A stretch of 64,000 bases of DNA, from NCBI RefSeq assembly GCF_001428335.1, contig NZ_LMSG01000002.1, positions 63,716-127,715 of the forward strand, given 5' to 3'. The translations under genes and the position numbers were made by a program. The notes below the pieces were generated by a model that worked only from the letters and a program-made list of their open reading frames with translations, was not told the DNA's origin and did not search any database. This stretch comes from Arthrobacter sp. Soil762 (GTDB lineage Bacteria > Actinomycetota > Actinomycetes > Actinomycetales > Micrococcaceae). This document shows positions 8,660 to 17,500 of this stretch, one piece after another. The stretch's first letter is position 1. Each line of letters starts with the position of its first letter.

Positions 8660-10102
8660 TTACTTGAGGTGGTCCACCAGCTGGTCAGCGATGCCGGTGT
8701 ACTTGCCCGGCGTGAGGGCGAGCAGCCGCGCCTCGGCCTCGGGGGAGAGGCCCAGGCTCTGCACGAATTCCTGCATGCGGGCGGCATCCACACGCTGGCC
8801 GCGGGTGAGGTCCTTGAGCCGCTCGTACGGGTTTTCCATGCCTTCGACGCCGGCAATCGCCTCGGCGCGCATGACCATCTGGATGGCCTCGCCCAGGACT
8901 TCCCAGTTGGTGTCCAGGTCCCCGGCGAGCACGTCTTCGGCAACATCGAGGCGGTCAAGGCCCTTGGCCACGTTGGAGATCGCCAGCAGGGAGTGGCCGA
9001 ACGCCACGCCGATGTTGCGCTGGCTGGAGGAGTCGGTGAGGTCGCGCTGCCAGCGGGAGGTCACCAGCGTGGAGCCCAGCACGTCCAGGAGGCCGGAGGA
9101 AATTTCCAGGTTCGCCTCGGCGTTCTCGAACCGGATGGGGTTGACCTTGTGCGGCATGGTGGAGGATCCCGTGGCGCCGGCCACGGGGATCTGGGCGAAG
9201 TAGCCGATGGAGATGTAGCTCCACATGTCCGTGCAGACGTTGTGCAGGATCCGGTTGAACCGCGCGACGTCGGCGTAGAGCTCGGCCTGCCAGTCGTGGC
9301 TTTCGATCTGGGTGGTCAGCGGGTTCCAGGTCAGGCCCAGGCCCTCGACGAAGGACTTGGCCACCTGCTGCCAGTCAGCGCCGGGGACAGAGGCCACGTG
9401 GGCTGCGTACGTGCCGGTGGCGCCGTTGATCTTGCCCAGGTATTCGGTCTTCGCGATCCGGTCCAGCTGGCGGGTCAGGCGGTGCGCAATGACTGCCAGT
9501 TCCTTGCCCAGGGTGGTGGGCGTGGCCGGCTGGCCGTGCGTGCGGGACAGCATGGGGACTGCGCGGTTGACCTCGGCCATCTTGCTGATCTGGGCAACGA
9601 GGGCGCGTGCGGCGGGCAGCCATACGTCCTCCACAGCACCCTTGACGCCCAGGGCGTAGGAGAGGTTGTTGATGTCCTCGGACGTGCAGCCGAAGTGGAC
9701 CATGGCGGTCAGGTTCTCGATGCCGATGGCGGGCAGCCGGCGGCCGATGTAGTACTCTACAGCCTTCACGTCATGGACGGTGACGGCTTCGATTTCGGCG
9801 AGCTCGGACACCGAGGCGGAGTTGAATTCGGTGACGATCGCGCGGAGCTCTTCCTGCTGTTCCGCGGTGAGCTGACCTGCGCCGGGAAGGACATTGTTGC
9901 TGGTCAGGTGGATGAGCCACTCGACTTCCACGGCCACGCGGTCACGGTTCAGGGCTGCCTCGGACAGGTAGTCAACGAGGGGCGCAACGGCGGACTGGTA
10001 ACGGCCGTCCAGCGGACCCAGGGCGATCTGGTCCGGTGACGCGGCGAGGGCCAGGCGTCCGGAGGGCGTGCGGGTATCAGCTGTGGCGGCAGTTTCAGGC
10101 AT
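8660..10102 (-). CDS. purB: Adenylosuccinate lyase
   Basis: A 480-residue fumarase/aspartase-superfamily enzyme. The signature loop SSTMPHKVNPIRFEN (about residues 314-328) carries the flexible catalytic serine loop. LGPLDGRYQ near the N-terminus is typical of the PurB subgroup, as is the histidine in SRTHGQPATPTTLG. It makes two eliminations of fumarate: SAICAR to AICAR in purine synthesis, and adenylosuccinate to AMP. The ATG start has only a weak AAAG purine stretch upstream. The gene is followed by a good terminator, so it is probably a single transcription unit. Confidence 0.95.
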   Translation of the reverse strand: MPETAATADTRTPSGRLALAASPDQIALGPLDGRYQSAVAPLVDYLSEAALNRDRVAVEVEWLIHLTSNNVLPGAGQLTAEQQEELRAIVTEFNSASVSELAEIEAVTVHDVKAVEYYIGRRLPAIGIENLTAMVHFGCTSEDINNLSYALGVKGAVEDVWLPAARALVAQISKMAEVNRAVPMLSRTHGQPATPTTLGKELAVIAHRLTRQLDRIAKTEYLGKINGATGTYAAHVASVPGADWQQVAKSFVEGLGLTWNPLTTQIESHDWQAELYADVARFNRILHNVCTDMWSYISIGYFAQIPVAGATGSSTMPHKVNPIRFENAEANLEISSGLLDVLGSTLVTSRWQRDLTDSSSQRNIGVAFGHSLLAISNVAKGLDRLDVAEDVLAGDLDTNWEVLGEAIQMVMRAEAIAGVEGMENPYERLKDLTRGQRVDAARMQEFVQSLGLSPEAEARLLALTPGKYTGIADQLVDHLK

Positions 10103-10269
10103 GTGCTGATTCTTTCATGAACTCTTCACTGCCGCTTAAGCCGTCCGTCTGATGTGCACAACGGCGTGACTTGTCCACATGGCCGACGGCGGTGCTTCCG
10201 TCACGTGGGCGGCATTCCGTAGCGTCAGGGTTCAGGACTTGGCGACTCGCGGTGGCAAGGGGAGAGGGA

Positions 10270-10587
10270 ATGAGCAGCGACCTGATGATAAGTGACTTGG
10301 CGGCGCTAATAGCGCGTGGCAATGAGGTTCAGCACCTGGCTGGGCGGGTTGCTGTGTGTGCGAGGCGCGTAGAGGCGGTTCTTGCCAGTTTCAGGCAGAT
10401 CCAGCTCCTGGATTGGCAGTCACCGGCCGGGAGGGCGTACCGGAACTCCGTAGCCTTGCAGGAGGTTGCGCTGGGACGGGCGCTCGGGCGGCTCGAGGAT
10501 GCCCGGCTCGCAGTGAACCGCCACGCGCAGGTAGTTGGGCCGCCCTCAGGCGGCAGCCAGGCGGGGCAGTACCGATGGCCGAGGTGA
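10270..10587 (+). CDS. Small WXG100/ESAT-6-like helical protein
   Basis: A 105-residue protein predicted to be mostly helical. DWQSPAGRAYRN (about residues 43-54) resembles the Trp-x-Gly-type turn of WXG100 proteins, with a small residue and a Tyr/Phe after the Trp. Helices on either side would form the hairpin. The ATG follows GGAGAGGGA. Its 3' end overlaps the start of the next gene by 13 nt, which implies translational coupling. WXG100 proteins are type VII secretion substrates or partners; no ESX/T7SS machinery gene is in this window. The family call is from motif and context only. Confidence 0.6.
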   Translation: MSSDLMISDLAALIARGNEVQHLAGRVAVCARRVEAVLASFRQIQLLDWQSPAGRAYRNSVALQEVALGRALGRLEDARLAVNRHAQVVGPPSGGSQAGQYRWPR

Positions 10588-11906
10588 CGCCATCTGGCGG
10601 CGCCGGGCCCATCCAACTGAGCAGACCTGCCGACGACGGCGGAATGGAAGTCAGAGGCGGCATTGGCGGCATCACCTTCCAGCTTGAGGAACTCATGGGC
10701 GGAGCGGAGAAGCTCGATGATCTTGCCGACGAGCTGACCGCAGTGGAGACCGAAGTGCAGCGGATTCACGATGGCATACGCATGTCCCAGACGGATGCCT
10801 GGTCCGTGGGGACAGAGGCCGAAATTTCCTTGGGCGAGGCCCAGCGGAGCGTGCAGGCCGTCCGCGCAGAGCTGCAGGGAATCAGCAGCCAGGTGCGGGC
10901 CAGCAAGCAGGACTACGAGGCGGCGGAGGTACTGACCAACTTCTTCGCAGACATGGGCATACCCTCGCTCAAGGACTTTGAACACGTGCGCATGGACGTC
11001 GCGGGCATGCTCCCGGACCTTCGCGGCACCGATCTTATGTTGCGCAACGCTGCGAGGGCACGGCACGACATTCTGAGCCTTGCGGAATCCCTGGTCCCCG
11101 CGCTCAAGCCCCGCCCTGTTGCTGTTGAGCGCTTGGAAACGCTACCTATTGAGTTCGACGGCTCCCTCGCTTCGCTCTTGGAGCGGGTACGGATCATCGA
11201 CGAAAGGGGCCGCGGTTACATTGAGGTCCTCGAAACGGATAGCGGGGGACAGAAGGCCTACGTGGTAGTAATTCCCGGAACGCAGACGGGAGGAGAAATG
11301 GGCGGGACCAACCCGTTCGATGAAGCAGGCATCGTTGAAGGGGTTGGCCACGGCTCTGCGGATGTCAACGCGGCCGTGCTGGAGGCTTTGCGGGGCGTCG
11401 GCGCCGAAAAAGGGGCGCCCGTCGTGGCCGTGGGCTACAGCCAAGGGGGAATCCATGCCATGAATCTTGCCGCCGACGAATTCTTCCTCAACGAGTACGA
11501 CTTGAAATATGTGCTCACGGCCGGCTCCCCGGTGGGTAGCATCGTTCCAACCGCCGACGTCGATGCCCTGCATCTGGAACACCGGCAGGATTGGGTGCCC
11601 GGTACTGACGGGACAGCGAACCCGGACACCCGGAATCGCGTCACGGTGACCCTCATCGACCAGGTGGACACGCCAGAGGGCAGGGACTTCGGACTGGGTC
11701 CGGGGCACCAGATCACTCATTACCAGGAAGCCGCCCGCCAAGTCGCTGCCAGTGATGATCCCTCTCTCATGGCGTCAACCGCTGTTCTTGGCGGAGTGCT
11801 GGGAGCAGGCGGCACCGCGACGGCAACGCGTTTTGCTTTGAGCCGTTCGAAGCGCCCCACGCCACAGCCCCCTCCGAGGCCGTCGGAGATTGACCGGACG
11901 AGGTAA
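10575..11906 (+). CDS. WXG/LXG-like N-terminus fused to alpha/beta-hydrolase (lipase-like) domain
   Basis: A 443-residue protein. Residues 30-125 are a long helical region rich in Ala/Glu/Leu, like WXG100/LXG modules. Residues about 200-390 form an alpha/beta-hydrolase-like domain with the nucleophile elbow GYSQGG (Ser289), a candidate Asp339 (HRQDWVPG) and candidate histidines 378 and 382. It begins with ATG inside the end of the preceding WXG100-like gene, so the two are co-translated. There is no signal peptide. The arrangement suggests a type VII-exported lipase or esterase, or a T7SS-linked toxin. That role is inferred; no immunity gene is recognisable next to it. Confidence 0.65.
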   Translation: MAEVTPSGGAGPIQLSRPADDGGMEVRGGIGGITFQLEELMGGAEKLDDLADELTAVETEVQRIHDGIRMSQTDAWSVGTEAEISLGEAQRSVQAVRAELQGISSQVRASKQDYEAAEVLTNFFADMGIPSLKDFEHVRMDVAGMLPDLRGTDLMLRNAARARHDILSLAESLVPALKPRPVAVERLETLPIEFDGSLASLLERVRIIDERGRGYIEVLETDSGGQKAYVVVIPGTQTGGEMGGTNPFDEAGIVEGVGHGSADVNAAVLEALRGVGAEKGAPVVAVGYSQGGIHAMNLAADEFFLNEYDLKYVLTAGSPVGSIVPTADVDALHLEHRQDWVPGTDGTANPDTRNRVTVTLIDQVDTPEGRDFGLGPGHQITHYQEAARQVAASDDPSLMASTAVLGGVLGAGGTATATRFALSRSKRPTPQPPPRPSEIDRTR

Positions 11907-11914
11907 TCCGCCCG

Positions 11915-12343
11915 TCAGCGCTTGCCGGCCCCTGTCAGCCGCCCGGCAACCAGAGAAATGAGCGTGATGATGATGGCCGCGAGGACGGCCGTCCAGAAGA
12001 ACGAATCGATGGTGAAGTTCACCGGCGTGTAGCTGCTGAGCCAGGACGTCAGATACAGCATGGCGGCGTTGATGACGATGGTGAACAGGCCCAGCGTGAG
12101 GATGGTGATGGGCAAGGACAGGAAGCTGACCAGGGGGCGGACAAACGCGTTCACCACACCGAAGATCAACCCGATGAACAGGTACGCGAGAATGATGCCG
12201 ACGGTCTCCGTACCCTGCGTTACGCCCGTGTTGGCCACCGCCGCGGTAGTGGCCGAAGTGGAGATATCCAGGCCCGGCAGTATCCAGCTGGCAATCCAGA
12301 GGGCCAGCCCGTTGATGAGGACTCGAACAATAAAAGAGCGCAT
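11915..12343 (-). CDS. Phage holin family 4 / YvlD-like small membrane protein
   Basis: A 142-residue protein with four hydrophobic segments, ending RLTGAGKR. The segment NAFVRPLVSFLSLPITILTLG is characteristic of the holin-4/YvlD (DUF360) group. The name is historical: bacterial chromosomal members are small inner-membrane proteins of unknown function, not lysis proteins. It is convergent with the lipase-like gene, with only 8 nt between the stops. The gene on its other side is a divergent aminotransferase. Confidence 0.82.
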   Translation of the reverse strand: MRSFIVRVLINGLALWIASWILPGLDISTSATTAAVANTGVTQGTETVGIILAYLFIGLIFGVVNAFVRPLVSFLSLPITILTLGLFTIVINAAMLYLTSWLSSYTPVNFTIDSFFWTAVLAAIIITLISLVAGRLTGAGKR

Positions 12344-12413
12344 ACGCCCATGCTGTCACACTGCCCCTGGGCCCCGCCTGTTCGCCCGCCCAATCCGTGC
12401 CGTTCAGGCGAAG

Positions 12414-12419
12414 TAGGCT
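12414..12419 (+). promoter_or_regulatory. -10 box TAGGCT of aminotransferase gene (leaderless candidate)
   Basis: TAGGCT is followed by 7 nt and then the ATG at 12427. No Shine-Dalgarno sequence lies between. Confidence 0.5.
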
Positions 12420-12426
12420 AGTTTGC

Positions 12427-13545
12427 ATGACTTCATCAGAGATGGTGCCTGGCGAAATCCGGCCGCGCCCCGTGGTTGGCCGGCTTCCTCGCTACGCCGC
12501 AGGAAAGCCTCCCGTCGCCGTGGACGGGCTGGCCAGCTACAAGCTCTCCTCCAACGAGAACCCCCTGCCCCCTCTTCCGGCGGTGCTGGAGGCGATTTCC
12601 AACCAGACGGACTTCAACCGCTACCCGGACCCCCTCAGCAGCAAGCTTCGTGCTGCGCTCGCCGAGTTCCTGGCGGTGCCGGCCGAGGATATTGTCACCG
12701 GAGCCGGAAGCCTTGGCGCCCTGAACCAGTTGCTGTCCACGTTCGCGGGCCAGAACGACGACGGCAAAGCCGACGAAGTGATCTATGCGTGGCGGTCCTT
12801 CGAGGCCTACCCCATCAGCGTGGGCCTGGCGGGCGCGGAAAGCGTCCGCATCCCGCTGACGGCAGACGGACGCCATGACCTGGACGCCATGGCTGCAGCC
12901 GTCACGGTCCGCACCAGGGTCATCCTGCTCTGCACCCCGAACAACCCCACAGGCCCCATTCTGACCACTGCCGAAACGGAGCGGTTCATCCGGGCGGTCC
13001 CCTCCGACGTTGTGGTTGTTATTGATGAGGCCTACCAGGAGTTCGTCCGCGCCAACGACGCCGTGGACGGCATCGCGATGTACCGCAAATACCCGAACGT
13101 TGTGGTGCTCCGGACGTTCTCCAAGGCACACGGACTGGCGGGCCTGCGCGTGGGCTACAGCATCTCGAACCCCGGGCTGACGCAGTACCTGCGTGTCGCG
13201 GCCACTCCCTTCGCCGTGTCACAGATCGCTGAGAAAGCAGCCATTGTCTCGCTGCAGAATTACCCGCTGGTTGTAGAAAGGGTACAAAGCATCGTGGACG
13301 AACGAACCCGCGTAACCAGCGGGCTGCGTGAGCTCGGCTGGTTTGTGCCCGAGGCGGAGGGTAACTTCATCTGGTTGAACCTGGGCGAAAACAGCTCGGA
13401 ATTTGCCGACCTGGCGGGCACACAGGCGCTTTCGGTGCGAGCCTTCGGCAGCGAAGGCGTGCGGGTCAGCATCGGCGAGGCAGAGGCCAACAGCCGGTTC
13501 CTCGATCTCTGTGCAAACTATACAAAGGCGCCACGACGTTCCTAG
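12427..13545 (+). CDS. Histidinol-phosphate/aromatic aminotransferase (HisC/Pat family)
   Basis: A 372-residue fold-type I PLP enzyme. Recognisable parts are KLSSNENPLPP at the N-terminus, CTPNNPTG, the Asp-bearing VVVIDEAYQEFV strand, and the PLP lysine in RTFSKAHGLAGLRVGY. Many actinobacteria carry a HisC paralogue that acts as an aromatic amino-acid aminotransferase (Pat). No other his gene is nearby, and the 2-oxoacid dehydrogenase operon follows 150 bp downstream, so Pat is the more likely role. That is inference. The start is the ATG right after a -10 element. The length is normal for the family. Confidence 0.85.
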   Translation: MTSSEMVPGEIRPRPVVGRLPRYAAGKPPVAVDGLASYKLSSNENPLPPLPAVLEAISNQTDFNRYPDPLSSKLRAALAEFLAVPAEDIVTGAGSLGALNQLLSTFAGQNDDGKADEVIYAWRSFEAYPISVGLAGAESVRIPLTADGRHDLDAMAAAVTVRTRVILLCTPNNPTGPILTTAETERFIRAVPSDVVVVIDEAYQEFVRANDAVDGIAMYRKYPNVVVLRTFSKAHGLAGLRVGYSISNPGLTQYLRVAATPFAVSQIAEKAAIVSLQNYPLVVERVQSIVDERTRVTSGLRELGWFVPEAEGNFIWLNLGENSSEFADLAGTQALSVRAFGSEGVRVSIGEAEANSRFLDLCANYTKAPRRS

Positions 13546-13590
13546 CGCTTAACATGCATCAGGAGCGGCACCTACTGAAGATAAAGTAAG

Positions 13591-13678
13591 GACCAGTAAG
13601 CCAATATATATGCCAACACGGGAATGCATTCCTCTAGCGGCATATATCCCAGCGACATTGCAATGCATCCGCATGCGG
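13591..13678 (+). promoter_or_regulatory. Palindrome-dense control region upstream of bkdA
   Basis: The 150-bp gap before bkdA holds GACCAGTAAGCCAATA (13591-13606), which recurs upstream of malic enzyme. It also holds an inverted repeat ATATATGCC/GGCATATAT (13606-13614 with 13639-13647) enclosing the perfect palindrome GGAATGCATTCC (13621-13632). CATTGCAATG (13656-13665) and CCGCATGCGG (13669-13678) follow. These are likely operators or leader structures controlling the operon; the regulator is unknown. Confidence 0.5.
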
Positions 13679-13694
13679 CAAGCAAGGAGACGGT

Positions 13695-14975
13695 ATGGGC
13701 GCCACACATCTGCCCTCCACCGAGTTCGATGAGACAGCGGCAGACGACCAACTCGAGGCCGAGGCCGAGGCCCAACTGGGCAGTCCGGCCGAGCCTATGG
13801 TGCAGCTGCTGGCCCCTGACGGGACCCTGGGGACGGATCCGGTCTTCTCCGCGTATGCGGATCGGCTGGACGGTGAAAAGCTGCGAGGCTTCTACGCTGA
13901 CATGGCCAAGATCCGCCGCTTTGATGTGGAGGCAACCGCACTCCAGCGCCAAGGTCAGCTGGCCCTGTGGGTCCCGCTGACCGGCCAGGAGGCCGCGCAG
14001 ATCGGCTCCGGGCGGGCCAGTCAGCCGCAGGACTACATCTTCCCCACCTACCGCGAGCACGGTGTGGCGCTTACCCGCAATGTGGACCTCGCGGAGCTCC
14101 TACGCCAGTTCCGCGGGGTTTCGAACGGCGGCTGGAACCCGAAGGACACCAACTTCCATCTCTACACCCTTGTCCTCGCCGCGCAGACGCCGCATGCCGT
14201 CGGCTACGCAATGGGGATCCAGCGGGACCAGAAGGCTGCCGCCGCAGTCGCCGCTGATGGGGCGCAGGACCGGCCGGCCGAGCCCAAGGCCGCGGTGATG
14301 GTCTACTTCGGTGACGGGGCCAGTTCCGAGGGCGATGTCCACGAATCCATGGTGTTCGCCGCCTCCTACAACGCGCCGGTGGTGTTCTTCTGCCAGAACA
14401 ACCACTGGGCCATCTCCGTTCCCAGTTCGGTGCAGACCCGCATTCCGCTGTCCAACCGTGCTAAGGGTTACGGTTTCCCGGGAATCCGGGTGGACGGCAA
14501 CGATGCAATCGCCGTCCACGCCGTGACCGAGTGGGCGCTCGAACATGCCCGCGAGGGCAAGGGGCCGGTGCTGATCGAGGCGTTCACCTACCGCGTCGGT
14601 GCGCACACCACGGCTGATGACCCCACGAAGTACCGGGAATCCGCCGAGGAAACCCTATGGCGGGCCAAGGATCCGCTTGACCGTCTGGAAAAGTACCTCC
14701 GTGCCCAGGGTCTGGCCGATGACGCGTTCTTTGACCAGGTCAAGGCCGACGGCGACGAACTCGCCGCCTACGTCCGCAAGACCACCTACGACCTCGAGAC
14801 CCCGGACATCCGGACCGCCTTCGCCAACACCTATGTCGAGGCCCACCCCCTGGTGGCCGAGGAATTGGCCTGGTTTGAGGAGTACAGCGCAGGCTTCGCC
14901 GAAACGCCGGAGCACAACAGCGCTGAACCTGGCAGCCCGGACCCGGACGACGCAGCGACAGGAGTGGCCCGCTGA
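13695..14975 (+). CDS. bkdA: Branched-chain 2-oxoacid (or pyruvate) dehydrogenase E1 alpha subunit
   Basis: A 426-residue ThDP-dependent E1 alpha chain. The ThDP/Mg motif opens with GDGASSEGD (about residue 205) and closes with CQNN about 20 residues later; IFPTYREHG is the substrate-side segment. With the beta chain it decarboxylates a 2-oxoacid and transfers the acyl group to lipoyl-E2. Actinobacteria usually have a homodimeric AceE for pyruvate, so a two-chain E1 next to an aminotransferase is more likely the branched-chain enzyme. The sequence alone does not exclude pyruvate. AAGGAG lies 5 nt before the ATG. The stop overlaps the E1 beta start by one base. Confidence 0.87.
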   Translation: MGATHLPSTEFDETAADDQLEAEAEAQLGSPAEPMVQLLAPDGTLGTDPVFSAYADRLDGEKLRGFYADMAKIRRFDVEATALQRQGQLALWVPLTGQEAAQIGSGRASQPQDYIFPTYREHGVALTRNVDLAELLRQFRGVSNGGWNPKDTNFHLYTLVLAAQTPHAVGYAMGIQRDQKAAAAVAADGAQDRPAEPKAAVMVYFGDGASSEGDVHESMVFAASYNAPVVFFCQNNHWAISVPSSVQTRIPLSNRAKGYGFPGIRVDGNDAIAVHAVTEWALEHAREGKGPVLIEAFTYRVGAHTTADDPTKYRESAEETLWRAKDPLDRLEKYLRAQGLADDAFFDQVKADGDELAAYVRKTTYDLETPDIRTAFANTYVEAHPLVAEELAWFEEYSAGFAETPEHNSAEPGSPDPDDAATGVAR

Positions 14976-15955
14976 TGACCACCATGACCATAGCCAAGGC
15001 CATTAACGAGGGCCTGCGCGCCACCTTGGACAACAATCCGCGGACCCTGCTCATGGGCGAGGACATCGGGGCCCTGGGTGGCGTCTACCGCGTCACGGAC
15101 GGACTCCTCGCGGAGTTCGGCGCGGACCGCGTGGTGGACACACCGCTCGCGGAGTCGGGCATCATCGGCACGGCCATCGGCCTGGCCCTGCGCGGCTACC
15201 TGCCCGTCTGCGAGATCCAGTTCGACGGGTTTGTGTTCCCCGGTTTCAACCAGATCACCACCCAGCTGGCCAAGATGCACGCCCGCAGCAACGGCAACCT
15301 CACCGTTCCCGTCGTTGTGCGGATCCCTTACGGCGGCGGTATCGGCTCCATTGAGCACCATTCGGAATCTCCGGAGGCGCTGTTCGCCCACACCGCAGGC
15401 CTGCGCATCATCACACCGTCCAACGCCCACGACGCATACTGGATGATCCGGCAGGCCGTGGAGTGCCAGGACCCCGTGATCGTCTTCGAACCAAAGCGCC
15501 GCTACTGGCTCAAGGGCGATGTTGATACCGAGTCGCCTGGCGCGTCGGCCGATCCCTTCAAAGCGCATGTGCTTCGCGAGGGCACGGACGCCACAGTGGT
15601 GGCCTACGGACCGCTCGTGCCGGTGGCCCTTGCCGCTGCCGACGCCGCCGCCGAGGACGGCCACAGCATCGAGGTCATCGACCTGCGGTCCATTTCGCCG
15701 ATCGACTTCGATACCGTCACGGCGTCGGCCAAGAAGACAGGCCGGCTCGTGGTGGCGCATGAGGCACCGACGTTCGGCGGCATCGGCGGCGAGATTGCTG
15801 CCCGGATCAGCGAACGGGCATTCCTCTCACTGGAGGCTCCCGTGATCCGGGTGGGCGGCTTCCACATGCCGTACCCGGTGGCCAAGGTCGAGGAAGACTA
15901 CCTCCCCGACATCGACCGCATCCTCGAGGCGCTGGACCGCGCCCTGGCCTACTAG
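14975..15955 (+). CDS. bkdB: Branched-chain 2-oxoacid (or pyruvate) dehydrogenase E1 beta subunit
   Basis: A 326-residue beta chain. Diagnostic segments are LMGEDIGALGGVYRVTDGL at residues 26-44, TPLAESGIIGTAIGLAL, and RIPYGGGIGSIEHHSESPEA. The C-terminal transketolase-type domain contains VIDLRSISPIDFDTV. It forms the alpha2beta2 E1 heterotetramer with the upstream product. The genes overlap as TGATG, which implies coupled translation and a 1:1 ratio. The E2 gene follows after 45 nt. Confidence 0.9.
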   Translation: MTTMTIAKAINEGLRATLDNNPRTLLMGEDIGALGGVYRVTDGLLAEFGADRVVDTPLAESGIIGTAIGLALRGYLPVCEIQFDGFVFPGFNQITTQLAKMHARSNGNLTVPVVVRIPYGGGIGSIEHHSESPEALFAHTAGLRIITPSNAHDAYWMIRQAVECQDPVIVFEPKRRYWLKGDVDTESPGASADPFKAHVLREGTDATVVAYGPLVPVALAAADAAAEDGHSIEVIDLRSISPIDFDTVTASAKKTGRLVVAHEAPTFGGIGGEIAARISERAFLSLEAPVIRVGGFHMPYPVAKVEEDYLPDIDRILEALDRALAY

Positions 15956-16000
15956 GCGCAGGCACGCTTCCCGCTCACGCTTGCCGCGAAAGAGGACATC

Positions 16001-17473
16001 ATGACTCTGAACAAATTCAACCTGCCCGACGTGGGCGAAGGCCTTACCGAGGCGGAAATCGTCGCCTGGAAGGTCAAGCCGGGGGACACCGTTGCCATCA
16101 ACGACGTCCTGTGCGAGATCGAGACCGCCAAGTCGCTCGTTGAGCTGCCGTCCCCCTTCGCCGGCACCGTCACCGAACTGCTGGTCCCCGAGGGCGTGAC
16201 CATCGACGTCGGAACCGCCATCATCAGCGTCTCTGACGCCGTCTCCGGTGACCCGACGCCGGCCGATGTCCCGGCCCCTGCAACTCCGGTCCAGCCGTTG
16301 TACGGCAAGCTTCCCGCGGACGACGACGGCACTTCAGGCAGTGCCCTGGCCGGCGGTCCCCTGGTGGGATCGGGCCCCAAGGCCGACGCCGTCAAGCGCC
16401 GTCCCCGGAAGGCGGCACCCGCCGCCCAGGCCGGGTCAGCCCCGGTCCCGGCGATTTCGACAAGGTCAATCACCGAAAACCCGCTGGTCGAGCCTGTCGA
16501 GACCCAGACGAGCTCAACCAGCGGAATGGTCGATAACCGGCCCACTCTCGGCGGAACGATCACAGGCCTCGTGAACCGGGTCCTGGCCAAGCCGCCCGTC
16601 CGCAAGATCGCCCGGGACCTGGGGATCGATCTCGCCGATGTGGTGGCCACCGGCTCCCGCGGCGAAGTCACGCGCGAGGACCTGGTCAGCTACCAGTCCC
16701 AGCGCGATGCAGAGCTGGACCAGGCCGAGGGCTTCTGGGGCAAGGCAGGCAAGCCCCAGGACCAGCGGATTGAACGGATTCCCGTCAAGGGCGTCCGCAA
16801 GGCGACGGCCAAGGCGATGGTGGAGTCGGCTTTCTCCGCGCCGCACGTGAGCATCTTTGTTGATGTTGATGCCAGCCGCACCATGGAATTCGTCAAGCGG
16901 CTGAAGGCTTCACGCGACTTTGAGGGAATCAAAGTCTCCCCGCTGCTGATCCTTGCCAAGGCCGTCATTTGGGCTGCAGCCAGGAACCCCAGCGTCAATG
17001 CCACCTGGGTGGACAACGTGAGCGGGACCGATGCCGCGGAGATCCAGGTCAAGCACTACATGAACCTCGGCATCGCCGCAGCCACCCCGCGGGGACTAAT
17101 GGTTCCGAACATCAAGGACGCGCAGGACCTCTCGCTCAAGGAGCTGGCGCTGGCCCTGAACAACCTGGCCACCACAGCCCGGGCGGGCAAGACTCAGCCC
17201 GCCGAAATGCAGGGCGGAACGCTCACCATCACCAACATCGGTGCGCTTGGCATTGATACCGGAACGCCGATCATCAACCCGGGTGAAGTGGCCATTGTTG
17301 CCTTCGGAACCATCAAGCAGAAGCCCTGGGTCCTGGACGGAGAGGTCATCCCGCGCTGGATCACCACCCTCGGCGGCTCCTTTGACCACCGGGTGGTGGA
17401 CGGTGACCTGTCCGCCCGCTTTATGGCCGACGTCGCCGCGATCCTTGAGGAGCCAGCGCTCCTGCTGGACTAG
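16001..17473 (+). CDS. bkdC: Dihydrolipoamide acyltransferase (E2) of 2-oxoacid dehydrogenase complex
   Basis: A 490-residue protein in three parts. A lipoyl domain (1-80) carries the lipoylated Lys44 in [13 protein letters not shown] peripheral-subunit-binding domain lies around 197-225 ([15 protein letters not shown]). The acyltransferase domain has FDHRVVDGD near the end (His463, Asp467). It accepts the acyl group from E1 and passes it to CoA. The start has GAGG 5 nt upstream. The linker between the first two domains is unusual: residues about 152-175 (ending [16 protein letters not shown]) are encoded by a REP-like palindromic element. No E3 gene is adjacent, as is common when E3 is shared. 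Confidence 0.92.
   Translation: MTLNKFNLPDVGEGLTEAEIVAWKVKPGDTVAINDVLCEIETAKSLVELPSPFAGTVTELLVPEGVTIDVGTAIISVSDAVSGDPTPADVPAPATPVQPLYGKLPADDDGTSGSALAGGPLVGSGPKADAVKRRPRKAAPAAQAGSAPVPAISTRSITENPLVEPVETQTSSTSGMVDNRPTLGGTITGLVNRVLAKPPVRKIARDLGIDLADVVATGSRGEVTREDLVSYQSQRDAELDQAEGFWGKAGKPQDQRIERIPVKGVRKATAKAMVESAFSAPHVSIFVDVDASRTMEFVKRLKASRDFEGIKVSPLLILAKAVIWAAARNPSVNATWVDNVSGTDAAEIQVKHYMNLGIAAATPRGLMVPNIKDAQDLSLKELALALNNLATTARAGKTQPAEMQGGTLTITNIGALGIDTGTPIINPGEVAIVAFGTIKQKPWVLDGEVIPRWITTLGGSFDHRVVDGDLSARFMADVAAILEEPALLLD
16454..16525. repeat. REP-like palindromic element inside the E2 coding sequence
   Basis: TTTCGACAAGG is followed by CCGCTGGTCGAGC, CTGTCGAGACC and then GAGCTCAACCAGCGG. The halves pair as CCGCTGGTCGAGC with GAGCTCAACCAGCGG (one wobble) and as TCGACA with TGTCGA. 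This is the style of extragenic palindromes of high-GC actinobacteria, here read in frame as part of the linker. Confidence 0.65.
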
Positions 17474-17500
17474 GACGCCGGGACTAAGAACATCAACACT

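Noticed and set aside
11915..12343. Prophage lysis gene (holin) interpretation
   Set aside because: The protein belongs to a chromosomal YvlD-like group, and no other phage gene is near.
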